A stretch of 64,000 bases of DNA from Limosilactobacillus frumenti DSM 13145 (GCF_001436045.1 NZ_AZER01000016.1:186001-250000); one strand, 5' to 3'; positions 17,467 to 26,467 are shown, counted from the first letter of the stretch. Notes: a model not told the origin generated them from the letters alone. Numbers and translations: made by a program.

Positions 17467-17839
17467 GGTATTCCTCCATTTCCACTAATCGTTTAGCTAA
17501 CCAATAGCCCATTAAAGCGAGAACAAAGCCGCCAATCAAACTCGCTAAACCATAAACAAGCGCAAATCGCCATTCATTGTTGCCTAATTGAATGGTTGTT
17601 GTCGTGAACGAAGAAAAGGTGGTAAACGCCCCAATCAGGCCGGTACCTAGTCCTAAGTTTAACCACCCAGCAATAAGGTCGCGTTCGATCACGTAATAAG
17701 TTAAGAATGACAAGAGCAGGCAACCTAGCCAATTAGCTAATAAGACGCCCATTCCTGGGGCAATAATTGTTAAAAGATAGCGTAAGATTCCACCAATAAA
17801 GGCAAATCCGGCGACACTTAAAATATTTTTGACTTTCAT
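17459..17839 (-). CDS. crcB: CrcB/Fluc fluoride channel subunit (first of pair)
   Basis: 126 residues with four membrane segments and the motif GLIGAFTTFSSFTTT near 86, plus N-terminal GGILRYLL. It differs clearly from its downstream partner, supporting a two-gene heterodimer. The start follows GGAGG. No fluoride riboswitch consensus (GGxGATGG) was found in the short upstream space. Confidence 0.9.
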   Translation of the reverse strand: MKVKNILSVAGFAFIGGILRYLLTIIAPGMGVLLANWLGCLLLSFLTYYVIERDLIAGWLNLGLGTGLIGAFTTFSSFTTTTIQLGNNEWRFALVYGLASLIGGFVLALMGYWLAKRLVEMEEYHD

Positions 17840-17881
17840 CTTTATCCTCCGTGTGTTTTATCTTACTAGGAGCGTCATGGT

Positions 17882-17911
17882 TTGGCAATTCTTTTCGGAA
17901 TTCAGTATAAT
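17882..17911 (+). promoter_or_regulatory. Promoter of the VOC-family gene
   Basis: TTGGCA (17882-17887), an 18-base spacer, TATAAT (17906-17911). The start of transcription would fall near 17918, just before the GGAGG of the gene at 17937. Confidence 0.7.
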
Positions 17912-17936
17912 TGACGCTGGTAAGGAGGTCGAAACA

Positions 17937-18329
17937 ATGAAGATGAGAAGGATTGACCACGTGGTCTTAACCGTCAGCAATCTGGAAGATGCAATGCGTT
18001 TTTATCACGAGGTCTTTGACATGCCAGTGATTGACCAACAAACGACTGATGATGTCATTACCCTGCGTTGTGGTCATCAACTGATCCGGTTGCAAAAAGC
18101 TGATCGGGACACGGATCTCAAAGCTCCCCACCCAACAATCGGTGCGGCTGATTTATGTTTAGTTGCTGGAGACAAGTTAGATGATATTCTCCATCATTTC
18201 CGCAGTTACTACGTTGATGTCGTTACTGGACCAATTGAAAAACGCGGTTCCGAAGGCCCAATGACCTCAATTTATGTTCACGATCCTGACAAGAACTTAA
18301 TTGAAGTTTCCGTTTATAAGAATAAATAG
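17937..18329 (+). CDS. VOC-family (glyoxalase / bleomycin resistance fold) protein
   Basis: 130 residues from ATG 17937, eight bases after GGAGG; the longer frame upstream covers the promoter and is not coding. Two beta-alpha-beta-beta-beta modules are visible. The first begins IDHVVLTVSNLEDAMRFYHEVFD and the second ends with DPDKNLIEVSVY. The metal-ligand positions (H near 8 and E near 124) are kept, fitting glyoxalase-I, fosfomycin-resistance-like or dioxygenase-like enzymes. The substrate cannot be read from the sequence. It is monocistronic and bounded by its own promoter and a terminator. Confidence 0.87.
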   Translation: MKMRRIDHVVLTVSNLEDAMRFYHEVFDMPVIDQQTTDDVITLRCGHQLIRLQKADRDTDLKAPHPTIGAADLCLVAGDKLDDILHHFRSYYVDVVTGPIEKRGSEGPMTSIYVHDPDKNLIEVSVYKNK

Positions 18330-18331
18330 CA

Positions 18332-18369
18332 AAATAAAGCTTCCGAGAATGCTCCCGGAAGCTTTATTT
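18332..18369. terminator. Bidirectional intrinsic terminator
   Basis: A perfect 13-base repeat AAATAAAGCTTCC / GGAAGCTTTATTT with a 12-base loop lies between two convergent genes, with A/T-rich arms on both sides. Confidence 0.85.
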
Positions 18370-18371
18370 AC

Positions 18372-19334
18372 TTATATGAGGATTTCAGCAACCAGAAGTG
18401 CCACAATCACAATCATCATGCTGAACCAAGGATGGTCACGCAAAATACCAAGGTAGTCGCGAGTAACTGCCATGGGTTGGTGGCCCAGTGGGGTCGGTGC
18501 AGCTACCAATGTCCACCCCAGTTTTTGCTGACGACAGTATGTCCAAGCGCGGATCAAGTGAAAAGAACTCGTAACGACCGCAATTTTGCTTTCTTCGCTG
18601 ATTCCCAAATTTTGTAATAAACGTGAGCTGAATTGCAAATTTTCCCACGTGTTGTGAGCATCTTCTTCTAGCAATATTTGTGTTCGTGGTACCTGACAAT
18701 GATGTACTAAGTAGTCAGCCATCGCTGCGGCCTCCGACAAATGGTCACCACGTAATTGCGCGCCAGTGACTACTAATTTGGCGGTGGGCTGCTGGAGCCA
18801 TAACTGATTGGCAACGCGAAGCCGACTAGCTAATATCGGTGGCACTTTGTCATCGTGCAAACCGGCACCAAGGATAACAATTGCCTGTAATGATTCGCCC
18901 GCTGGTTGCATCACTGGCAACCACAAAGTAATGAACCAGAACAATAACAAGCCGACCGTGATCAGTCCATTGATCATCAGGGCAAGTAATGAAACTTGTT
19001 GGGTGATGATCCCAAATTGATTATGCAGACAGATTTTGACCTGCAGCGGCAATATTAGTAGCATGTCCAACAGCTCCAGAACAAAGACTTTGGCGTTAAA
19101 CGACTGGGCATTGCCGATGTTTTGAAACCGACGCACTAAAATTATTTGTAAAATTTCTAACCAAACCAAGAGACAGGCACCGGCAACAGCTAACGGATAC
19201 ATAAGCCATTGTCGCCACACCATAAGAATCACAACTGTCCCGATCATCGTCCATGCCCCTGGCCAGCGCAATTGTTGTGCCTTTGGCCACCACAATAAGA
19301 CGAGTAGCAAGAACCAGCTAAAGAGGTAGATCAT
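18372..19334 (-). CDS. YdcF/SanA-type membrane protein (DUF218)
   Basis: 320 residues from ATG 19334; the TAATG overlap with the upstream gene supports this start over a longer one. The N-terminal 150 residues hold about four membrane segments. The C-terminal DUF218 domain begins IVILGAGLHDD, continues with LVVTGAQLRGD, ends near VVTSSFHLIRA, and carries a conserved ENAxxT-like piece (EDAHNTWENL). Related ElyC/SanA proteins act in envelope biogenesis. It is translationally coupled to the UbiB-like kinase. Confidence 0.87.
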   Translation of the reverse strand: MIYLFSWFLLLVLLWWPKAQQLRWPGAWTMIGTVVILMVWRQWLMYPLAVAGACLLVWLEILQIILVRRFQNIGNAQSFNAKVFVLELLDMLLILPLQVKICLHNQFGIITQQVSLLALMINGLITVGLLLFWFITLWLPVMQPAGESLQAIVILGAGLHDDKVPPILASRLRVANQLWLQQPTAKLVVTGAQLRGDHLSEAAAMADYLVHHCQVPRTQILLEEDAHNTWENLQFSSRLLQNLGISEESKIAVVTSSFHLIRAWTYCRQQKLGWTLVAAPTPLGHQPMAVTRDYLGILRDHPWFSMMIVIVALLVAEILI

Positions 19335-21076
19335 TAGTATCGCTTCTTTCGGGCACGTTTCTGCCGCCACCGCGTAATTAATTCAGAGGATACCAAAATG
19401 ATCACGATCACAATTGCAATCGAGTAGCCGGTGACACCAAGCCGATAAATATGCGGATGATCAGCACTTCCCTCAACAAGTAATGAGGACCCTACAATAA
19501 TAGCAGCCAGGATAAGGGCCACCACCAGTCGATTGGTAATTCGTAACAAGAGCTGGCTAATCCGCTCTTCATTTTGATACTTAAAGTTCAGACGGGCATC
19601 CCCATTAGTTAAAGCATCTAAGAAATCATTGACGTGGCCAGGGAGCTGAATTAATTGGTGACCAGCCTGGTAGCTCCCCCACAAGTCATCCTCAAGACGA
19701 TTCCGCAAGTTAAAATGCTGCTTCAAATACCGTCGGCCAAATGGTCGGGCCACTTCCATCATGGAAAGGTTAGGATCAAGCTTGGCAACCGTTCCTTCTA
19801 GAATGCCAAAGGCGCGTACTAGCATCGTCACCTCAGCCTTCATTTGCAGGTGATTATCTGCACACAGATGGATGATTTGATAAAGCAACGTTGAAAAATC
19901 AATCTCGCTTAAACCAGTTGACATGTATGGACGCAGGAAATGCCCCAGATCCGTGAAAAATTGCTGTTCATCTACCGGTCCTGTCTGATTGCAGACTGCC
20001 AGAATGGCTTGCCCAATCTGCCGGGTATTCTTCGAATTAATCGCCAAGACAATTTTAGCAATGCCATCCGCCATTGCCGGCGTCAAACGGCCCATCATCC
20101 CAAAATCAATTAAGTTAATCCGGTACGGTGGTAACACTCCTTGACGTTGGTATTCAAAGTTTACGTTACCAACCTGACGACTCATTTCGTGTTCGGTTGC
20201 TATCTCAGGTTCATCAACCTGTTCAATTAAAATGTTACCTGGATGGGGATCCGCTTGGAAAAAGTGATCAACGAAAACCTGCTTGATAAAGTTATTGACC
20301 AATGTTTTCGCAATCATCTCACGGGTTTGGACCTGCATGTCTTTAGTTGCCTGATCGCTACTCAATTTTTGATTAACGAGGTGCTGAATACTTTGCCCCT
20401 TCATCAACTGATTAACAAGGATCTTCGGTGCACAGTATTCACGGTAAACTTTTGGTACGCGAATAATCCCGGCCTGATTGTTAAGTCGGTAAAACTCTTC
20501 CCCGTTCTGCACCTCTCGCATCGTGTCAATCTCTGCTCTCAGGGATCGACTGAGTTCAGTAATAACAGCTGTCGGGTTAACCACTGCCTTTTCAGTTGGT
20601 ACATACTTCAGTAAGTCTACTGCCCGCTGCAGCAAATGCAGGTCAGTATTTACCAAGGTCGTTACTTCCGGATGCTGAACCTTGACGACCACCGGCGTCC
20701 CATCTTGTAAATGGGCGTGGTGTACTTGGCCAATGGAAGCCGAAGCAAATGGCTGTTCATCAAAATCCTTAAAGACCGCACTGATCTTTTTGCCGGTCTC
20801 TTCTTCAAAAGTTTGTTCAACACTGGCAAAAGGGTCTGCGGGCACATCATCGCGCAATTTACTGAGCGCTTTAATATAACTAGGTGAAACTAGGTCGGCC
20901 CGCGTTGACAGAATCTGGCCCAGTTTGATGAAAGTGGGTCCTAATTCCTCTAGCGCCGCACAAATCTCCTCTGGGTTGGTCTGCCGGTAAAAATTACGCA
21001 AAAAGTGGTGTTTGCGCATCACAGCCATTATTTCACGGACCCGACTTTTGCCACTAATTGTTGATGAGTCACTCAT
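19334..21076 (-). CDS. ABC1/AarF/UbiB-type protein kinase-like membrane protein
   Basis: 580 residues from ATG 21076, preceded by AGGAAAGGA; the longer frame runs into the CopY gene. The ABC1 elements are KxGQxxSTR (LGQILSTRADL near 50), the Ala-rich ATP loop ASIGQVHHA near 117, a VKVQHP lysine, DPHPGN near 290 and LIDFGMMG near 320. Two membrane helices lie at the C-terminus (about 510-570). UbiB proteins support lipid-quinone biosynthesis; in lactobacilli their role is uncertain. It lies 15 bases after copY, so copper or another metal signal may control it. Confidence 0.9.
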   Translation of the reverse strand: MSDSSTISGKSRVREIMAVMRKHHFLRNFYRQTNPEEICAALEELGPTFIKLGQILSTRADLVSPSYIKALSKLRDDVPADPFASVEQTFEEETGKKISAVFKDFDEQPFASASIGQVHHAHLQDGTPVVVKVQHPEVTTLVNTDLHLLQRAVDLLKYVPTEKAVVNPTAVITELSRSLRAEIDTMREVQNGEEFYRLNNQAGIIRVPKVYREYCAPKILVNQLMKGQSIQHLVNQKLSSDQATKDMQVQTREMIAKTLVNNFIKQVFVDHFFQADPHPGNILIEQVDEPEIATEHEMSRQVGNVNFEYQRQGVLPPYRINLIDFGMMGRLTPAMADGIAKIVLAINSKNTRQIGQAILAVCNQTGPVDEQQFFTDLGHFLRPYMSTGLSEIDFSTLLYQIIHLCADNHLQMKAEVTMLVRAFGILEGTVAKLDPNLSMMEVARPFGRRYLKQHFNLRNRLEDDLWGSYQAGHQLIQLPGHVNDFLDALTNGDARLNFKYQNEERISQLLLRITNRLVVALILAAIIVGSSLLVEGSADHPHIYRLGVTGYSIAIVIVIILVSSELITRWRQKRARKKRY

Positions 21077-21090
21077 GACAATTTCCTTTC

Positions 21091-21516
21091 CTATTCGCAC
21101 CGCATGTTTGGAACACAGTTACAGTCCACTTCATCCGGAGCATCCGGTAACTTTTCTGCTAGTATCTTCTGCAATCGTTGAATATCACTCTTGCTCAAGG
21201 GTCGCTGTTTGATCACATGGGCAATCGTGGAACCGACGTGCATTTCACAAATACTATCAAACAGCTCATCGGCGGACTGGTTCATTGTCGCCTGTTCCTG
21301 AACGCAAGCAGTATAGATGAAAGCCCGACCATGACGGGTTGTTTGCAGGGCCCCCTTTTCGACTAATCGCCGCAATAAGGTTTTTATCGTCGCTGGTTTC
21401 CAGTCTGTCTTCTGCTGCAGAATATCAATAACCTGGTTGCTGGTCGCTTTCCCCAATGTCCAAACAATCCGCATAATTCGCCATTCAGCGTTGGTGATTT
21501 CTAATTTATCTGCCAT
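21091..21516 (-). CDS. copY: CopY/BlaI-type winged-helix repressor
   Basis: 141 residues. The N-terminal winged helix reads EWRIMRIVWTLGKATSNQVID and ATIKTLLRRLVEKGAL, as in BlaI/MecI/CopY. The C-terminus ends CNCVPNMRCE. Classical CopY has CxCxxxxCxC; here one cysteine is lost and the rest is spaced CxC-x5-C, so metal binding may be altered. No copper ATPase or chaperone is adjacent; instead it precedes ubiB-like and ydcF-like genes. A cop-box-like operator lies just upstream (21541-21554), so autorepression is likely. Confidence 0.85.
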   Translation of the reverse strand: MADKLEITNAEWRIMRIVWTLGKATSNQVIDILQQKTDWKPATIKTLLRRLVEKGALQTTRHGRAFIYTACVQEQATMNQSADELFDSICEMHVGSTIAHVIKQRPLSKSDIQRLQKILAEKLPDAPDEVDCNCVPNMRCE

Positions 21517-21540
21517 TTTAACACCCCATTATTAATTATA

Positions 21541-21572
21541 TTTACATCCGTAAACTTAATAATCTTATTATA
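21541..21572 (-). promoter_or_regulatory. Extended -10 promoter with cop-box-like operator for copY
   Basis: The minus strand carries TGGTATAAT (-10 at 21567-21572, extended type), followed by TTTACGGATGTAAA (21541-21554). The latter matches the CopY box TACAnnTGTA with one mismatch and flanking A/T symmetry. It lies just after the expected transcription start, a position suited to repression. Confidence 0.6.
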
Positions 21573-21678
21573 CCATCTCTAATTTTGGCATTTGTTAACA
21601 ATTAGGTCAATTCCCATTGCAGCCCCGGACCAGTCCTGTTACACTGAACCAAGTTATTTTTGAAAAGGAGTTTATCAA

Positions 21679-23049
21679 TTGACTAATAAGCGCATCCAAC
21701 GGGCCCTGGTGGTCATGGTCTTTGGGACCTTTTTTGGTATCTTGTGTTCAACCCTCATGAACATTGCCCTGCCAACCTTCATGCAAGTCTTCCACATCTC
21801 CGCTGCACGTGTCCAGTGGGTGACTAACGGCTACATGCTGGTGAATGCCTTGATGATTCCGGTTAGCTCGTACTTAATTAAGCGGTTTTCATTTCGGCGT
21901 CTTTTCCTCTGTTTCAGTATCATTTTCATGATTGGAACCATCACGGGTGCAATGGCCAATAGTTTTAGTTTCCTGGTGGTTGCGCGGATGATTCAAGCGA
22001 TCGGAGCGGGGATGATGATGCCACTCGTTAACGTGCTCGCCATCCGCTATGCCCTGCCTGGTCACAAAGGCCGAATTATGGGAATTATTGGGTTAGCATT
22101 TAACTGCGCGCCCATTCTAGGACCAGCCGTTTCTGGATTCTTACTCCATTATTTATCTTGGCGTTTTCTTTTTATCTTGGTATTACCGTTTGTCATTCTG
22201 ACAATCATTGCGTCCCTCATCACCCTGCCCTCGATCCCGCATAATGAGTATCCCCGCTTCAATAGCTTAGGATTTACAGTCATCACGGCGGGACTATGGT
22301 GTTTATTAATGGGGCTATCCAATGTTTCCACGCAGCCAATCATCTCTTGGCAAGTTACGGGACTGACCTTTATTGGTATTATCCTGATTGCATTCTTCTA
22401 CCTCAACCAACGCCACAGTGACCATCCACTAATCAACTTAAATGTTATGCACCACCGTCAATTTGTCCTGGCCACCAGTATTAACATGATGATTACTGCT
22501 ACCATGTATGGTAACGCAATTTTAATCCCGTTATTGGTCCAGATTGTCATGAGGCAAAGTACAATTGTATCTGCAATTGCGGTCTTACCAGGAGCCATGC
22601 TTACCGGATTGCTTTCCACCACCAGTGGACGGTTTTATGATCGTTACCCAATCCAATGGCTAGTTGGTGCCGGATTGCTAATCGATATTTTGGGAACGGC
22701 TTGTCAGGGGTTTATTGGTGCTCGTTCATCGATTTGGTTAATTACGCTTTTTCAAACGATTCGCCAGTTTGGACTGGTTACGATGCTAATCCCGTTGCAA
22801 ACCCAGGCACTGTCCTTATTACCAAATGACTTGGTCCCTGATGCGGTTGCTTCTTTCAATACTTTGCGACAAATTGCGGCGGCATTTGGAACCGCCTTAA
22901 TTGTGATGGTGGTTGACCTCGTCAATCAACAAGTCCACTCAGCTGGTTCTCACTTAGGAATCCAGGCTGGCTTCGGTTTCTGTCTGATGATCCTCCTCGT
23001 ATCATTGGTACTGAGCCGCAAGCTCTATCACAAAATCAACGCCGAATAA
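21679..23049 (+). CDS. MFS drug/export permease of the DHA2 (EmrB/QacA) type
   Basis: 456 residues from TTG 21679, eight bases after AAAGGAG. It starts with NIALPTFMQVF, the TM1 motif D1-like of DHA2 pumps, followed by the RVQWVTNGYMLV segment and the loop-2-like RFSFRRLF. Around 12-14 membrane spans are present, and the motif C-like GPAVSGFLLHYLSWRFLF near 150 identifies an antiporter. The substrate is unknown. It is monocistronic and divergent from copY, with which it shares a 160-base intergenic region. Confidence 0.88.
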   Translation: MTNKRIQRALVVMVFGTFFGILCSTLMNIALPTFMQVFHISAARVQWVTNGYMLVNALMIPVSSYLIKRFSFRRLFLCFSIIFMIGTITGAMANSFSFLVVARMIQAIGAGMMMPLVNVLAIRYALPGHKGRIMGIIGLAFNCAPILGPAVSGFLLHYLSWRFLFILVLPFVILTIIASLITLPSIPHNEYPRFNSLGFTVITAGLWCLLMGLSNVSTQPIISWQVTGLTFIGIILIAFFYLNQRHSDHPLINLNVMHHRQFVLATSINMMITATMYGNAILIPLLVQIVMRQSTIVSAIAVLPGAMLTGLLSTTSGRFYDRYPIQWLVGAGLLIDILGTACQGFIGARSSIWLITLFQTIRQFGLVTMLIPLQTQALSLLPNDLVPDAVASFNTLRQIAAAFGTALIVMVVDLVNQQVHSAGSHLGIQAGFGFCLMILLVSLVLSRKLYHKINAE

Positions 23050-23054
23050 TATGA

Positions 23055-23085
23055 AAAGGTCCTAGGCAATGCGCTTAGGACCTTT
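23055..23085 (+). terminator. Intrinsic terminator after the MFS gene
   Basis: Repeat AAAGGTCCTA / TAGGACCTTT with an 11-base loop. The T-run is short but AAAA precedes the stem, so it may serve both the MFS gene and the convergent azlD. Confidence 0.75.
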
Positions 23086-23088
23086 AAT

Positions 23089-23427
23089 CTAGAAAATGAA
23101 GTTGACCAACAGAATATATGACACCGTCCCCACCAACAGGGAGAGGCACATGTTTCGCCGCCACAGGTGAATTAGGACCGTGATAACGGTCGCAATAATG
23201 TCAGGCAACCCATGAGTACCACTCAGAAAATTGACGTTCCGGAAACAGTAAACAACTAGCATCCCCATAATGGCTGGTGGGAGAAATTTTCCTAGTCCTT
23301 CAATAAAAGGACTGATTTCATCCGAGCCATTTTTATTGTGATCGAAAATTAAAAATGGAAAGACACGTGTTAAAAAGTTAGCAATTGCAGCAATGCTAAT
23401 CGAAATGATTTGTTGGATAATTGTCAT
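23089..23427 (-). CDS. azlD: AzlD-family branched-chain amino acid exporter subunit
   Basis: 112 residues with four hydrophobic segments. The motif NFLTRVFPFLIF near 18-29 and FLPPAIMGMLVVYC near 48 are typical of AzlD. Its ATGA start overlaps the azlC stop, so the two are coupled. AzlC-AzlD together export branched-chain amino acids and analogues such as azaleucine. Confidence 0.9.
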   Translation of the reverse strand: MTIIQQIISISIAAIANFLTRVFPFLIFDHNKNGSDEISPFIEGLGKFLPPAIMGMLVVYCFRNVNFLSGTHGLPDIIATVITVLIHLWRRNMCLSLLVGTVSYILLVNFIF

Positions 23428-24122
23428 TTCTGTGCCCCCTTCTGCCGTCGTTTAGTCAGAAGATAGTACTCAAGGACTAACAACAATAGCGTGACCACTA
23501 AGAAATATGTCTTACCGAATGATAATAAGCAAATAATAGTAATTGCAATTCCACTAAAGGAACTAATGTGACTATCTTCCTTTAAGAATTGATCGAGCGC
23601 CAACACAATAAAGAGTGCGGTCATCACAAAATCCAATCCCTCAATTTGTAAATGAAGAATAGACCCAAGAAAGCCGCCCAAGAAAGCACCAAGAACCCAG
23701 TAGAACCAATCAAGCAAAGTGATCCACAACTGTACTTGAGTTCGGTCATAACCTTTTGGCACGGTGGAATAGTAATTTAATACAAAAGTTTCGTCCGTCA
23801 AGCCAAAAATAAGTAGCCATTTTCGCCACCCAGCACGTCGATACTGTTTCAGCATCGATAAAGCATAGAAAAATTGGCGAAAACCAACTACTAACGTCAC
23901 TAGTAACACGTTCAGTGGTTGAAAATGTTGAATTAGCATATTAGCGATCACGAACTCAACTGAGCCCCCATAAATCGTCAACGCCATTAAAGTGGGATAA
24001 ATAAATGAAAATCCCAGGTTATGCATATATAAACCGTAACCCAACCCCAGGGCAATGTAACCAAATAAAACAGGGATTGATTGACGAAAAGCAAACCGGA
24101 ATTCACCGCCCTTAGTGGACAT
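23424..24122 (-). CDS. azlC: AzlC-family branched-chain amino acid exporter, large subunit
   Basis: 232 residues, about five to seven membrane segments. The family pieces SIPVLFGYIALGLGYG near 14 and YGGSVEFVIANML near 50 are present, and FYALSML sits near 88. Start ATG follows AAAGGAG. It forms a two-gene operon with azlD. The export role is known for the family; the exact substrate here is inferred. Confidence 0.9.
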   Translation of the reverse strand: MSTKGGEFRFAFRQSIPVLFGYIALGLGYGLYMHNLGFSFIYPTLMALTIYGGSVEFVIANMLIQHFQPLNVLLVTLVVGFRQFFYALSMLKQYRRAGWRKWLLIFGLTDETFVLNYYSTVPKGYDRTQVQLWITLLDWFYWVLGAFLGGFLGSILHLQIEGLDFVMTALFIVLALDQFLKEDSHISSFSGIAITIICLLSFGKTYFLVVTLLLLVLEYYLLTKRRQKGAQK

Positions 24123-24259
24123 ATCAATCGACTCCTTTAACCAAAACTAGTAACATCTTAGCAAAAACTATTTGTAAATACTACCAGCAATTAGGGATAA
24201 CTTGGGTTGCCAGATATCGTCGACTGAACTAATGTTATGGATGAAAAGGAGAATTTGCC

Positions 24260-24748
24260 ATGCAAGTACAAATTGAACATGTCCAACCAAGTGATCTTGA
24301 TGCGGTGGTTCGAATCGAACGGCTCGGGTTTTCGCCTGCTGAGGCTGGGACACCGGCAGCATTTAAGGATCGGATCGCCAAGATTAGTGATACCTTCCTC
24401 GTTGCTAAAACAAAGGGACAAGTGGTTGGCTTTATTGTTGGCCCAGCAGTCAATGAACCATTCGTCACTGATGAGATGTATACCAACACACCCATTAATT
24501 TACCGCATGGGGGTCACCAATTAGTCTTATCGATTGCCACTGATCCTGCCTACCGAAGAAACGGGATTGGCAGCCAGCTGTTGGCAGCTCTGGAAGAGGT
24601 CGCTCGGGCAGCTGGTCGGGCGACGATTTCACTCGATTCGCTCGCTAAGAATGTGCCCTTTTATGAACACAATGGCTTCCGTAAAGTGAATGTATCTGCT
24701 TCTGGTCACGCGAACGAGACGTGGTACAACTTAGTTAAAAAATTGTAG
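24260..24748 (+). CDS. GNAT-family N-acetyltransferase
   Basis: 162 residues behind AAAAGGAG. The acetyl-CoA loop is RRNGIGSQLL near 97 with the preceding strand LVLSIATDPAYR, and the C-terminal motif B is FYEHNGFRKV near 135. The overall layout, with an insert before motif A, resembles arylalkylamine-type or peptide-type GNATs. The substrate is unknown. It is monocistronic. Confidence 0.87.
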   Translation: MQVQIEHVQPSDLDAVVRIERLGFSPAEAGTPAAFKDRIAKISDTFLVAKTKGQVVGFIVGPAVNEPFVTDEMYTNTPINLPHGGHQLVLSIATDPAYRRNGIGSQLLAALEEVARAAGRATISLDSLAKNVPFYEHNGFRKVNVSASGHANETWYNLVKKL

Positions 24749-24753
24749 TAAAA

Positions 24754-24787
24754 GGGTGGTAGCTAATTTTGACATTACCTACCACCC
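24754..24787 (+). terminator. Intrinsic terminator after the GNAT gene
   Basis: Nine-base repeat GGGTGGTAG / CTACCACCC with a 16-base loop, six bases after the stop. The T-run is weak. The next 150 bases hold a tandem 12-base repeat (24831-24854) and an 8-base palindrome (24863-24886) of unknown meaning. Confidence 0.6.
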
Positions 24788-24946
24788 TTCTGAATTTTAA
24801 ACTGCTATTTTGGCATCAAATATACTCTTTTTGGTAGCTAAATTGGTAGCTAAAACGAAATTGTGAAATTTTTTAACGAATTTCACGGTTTCTGTTAAGC
24901 CCCGCAATTCTTACTACCACAAGGTATTTGTCAATTTAGCTTTCAA

Positions 24947-25486
24947 CTAATTTTCGCCGTTTTCTGGTTGAGTTACTAGTTCGTAAACATATGATTCTTC
25001 CTCAGGCCGGTAGACTCCATGGAGCTCCCCAACCTTCTTGAAGCCATGCTTAGTGATTAGGTGTTGCATGATCTTATTGTGCTCATGCGTATCAATCCGC
25101 AATGACTTGATATCCTTGCGATTATTCTTAATGTAGTCAATTACACTAACAAATAATTTTGAGGCATAACCCTTTCCAGCATGGTTAGAGTGAATAGCGA
25201 CTCGGTGAATAACCTGGTATTGCTGGGTATCTAATAGCCACTGTCCATCCAATTCATCGTAGGAGTGATCTGGAGCATCCACAATTGCTAAGGCCCCAAC
25301 GGTCTGTTCATCATCAGATTCAACCAAGTATGCCCAGCCATGCTGGATGTCTTCTTTGATGTGTTGTTCGTTCGGATAGTCGCCCTGCCATTGGTCAATC
25401 CCTTGTTCAGCCAGCTGATTACGACCATCACGCAGAATGTTCATAACAGTATCCAAATCATTTAAGGTTGCTTTCCGTAATTGCAT
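24947..25486 (-). CDS. GNAT-family N-acetyltransferase
   Basis: 179 residues from ATG 25486 after GGGAGAAAT. It reads as a standard GNAT: start LRKATLNDLDTVMNIL, central VIHRVAIHSNHAGKGYASKLF with the GxG acetyl-CoA loop near 110, and C-terminal KHGFKKVGE near 150. The pattern resembles acetyltransferases of the YjcF/PhnO group. It is monocistronic. The substrate cannot be told. Confidence 0.87.
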   Translation of the reverse strand: MQLRKATLNDLDTVMNILRDGRNQLAEQGIDQWQGDYPNEQHIKEDIQHGWAYLVESDDEQTVGALAIVDAPDHSYDELDGQWLLDTQQYQVIHRVAIHSNHAGKGYASKLFVSVIDYIKNNRKDIKSLRIDTHEHNKIMQHLITKHGFKKVGELHGVYRPEEESYVYELVTQPENGEN

Positions 25487-25642
25487 ATTTCTCCCGACCT
25501 TTCTTACATTTGATAAGTTAAATAAGATAACCTAAACAATTTATCAAAAAGTGATATTAAATTCAACACTTTAATTAATAAGTATTTCTAACTCACCCAC
25601 ATTATAACTCGTTTAATATAATAATGGTTATTAACCAAACCA

Positions 25643-26467
25643 TTACCGAACTCGATTGACAATATGCTTTGTCATCTGGAAATATTGTTTATAAAGTGCA
25701 GTTAACCGGCCATGATTCATGGTGATCAGCCATGGTTTATCGCGTCCGCAGTAATGGAGAATAACGGTATTTTTAATCACCCAATCTAACGTCCACTCGC
25801 CAAAAGAAATCGTTGCATAGGTTGCCAGGTTACGGGTATCGAAGTTAAATAACTGGTCTGGAACTGACTTGATTTGGTCACCATACAAGGCATTTAAGAC
25901 GTCTTGATCAGGTAATAAGAGGATATGTTCCCGAATATAGTCAAAAATATCTTCTGCTTTTACCGTTTCTCGGATTAGGTCGAGATTCATCAATAAAACT
26001 CCGGAATTGTAATAACCATCTGCCGAGAAGTTCTGGAGACGAATCTTATTAATCACATCCGTCGTATTAGTTAGGCTGGCGTGAATTGCCGATGCATACA
26101 GCTTTCCGGTAAGGTCTGTATCGTAAAGCTGTCCTAAATCATTAATGCATAGCAGGTCAGCATCCAAGTACAGGATCTTATGGATAGATTCCGGCAACAT
26201 CTGATGCGCTAACAGCCGATAGTAAATCGTCGTTGGATAGCGGTCCGTTACTGGCGCATGGTCGAATAATGTTTCATCCACCAATACCCGGTGATAATGC
26301 ATGCCAAACTCATCGGCAATGGCTTTTAGCTCTGCCTCTTTATTTAGTGGTGTTTTTTGCAAAACATAAATGTCAATATCCCGTTCTTTAGTATTAAGGT
26401 GAATGGACAGTAGGACTGTCTCCAATTGACTGACAAAGCGATCATCAATCGCAAATAATAAATTCAT
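25643..26467 (-). CDS. Glycosyltransferase family 8 (galactosyl/glucosyltransferase-like)
   Basis: 274 residues from ATG 26467 behind GGGGGA; the frame extends 20 codons further but into the divergent promoter region. The start MNLLFAIDDRFVSQLETVLLSI is the classic GT8 N-terminus. The metal motif DxD is in YLDADLLC near 99, NSGVLLMNLD near 149 follows, and the HYCGRDKPW motif near 240 closes the donor site. GT8 enzymes transfer galactose or glucose from UDP-sugar to LPS, teichoic acid or protein acceptors. No polysaccharide cluster is adjacent. Confidence 0.9.
   Translation of the reverse strand: MNLLFAIDDRFVSQLETVLLSIHLNTKERDIDIYVLQKTPLNKEAELKAIADEFGMHYHRVLVDETLFDHAPVTDRYPTTIYYRLLAHQMLPESIHKILYLDADLLCINDLGQLYDTDLTGKLYASAIHASLTNTTDVINKIRLQNFSADGYYNSGVLLMNLDLIRETVKAEDIFDYIREHILLLPDQDVLNALYGDQIKSVPDQLFNFDTRNLATYATISFGEWTLDWVIKNTVILHYCGRDKPWLITMNHGRLTALYKQYFQMTKHIVNRVR

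Noticed and set aside
24797-24907. A 37-codon minus-strand stretch containing VKKFHNFVLATNLATKK that might be an integrase tail
   Set aside because: No start, no catalytic residues and only a loose resemblance; the tandem TTGGTAGCTAAA repeat (24831-24854) explains the LATNLAT look.
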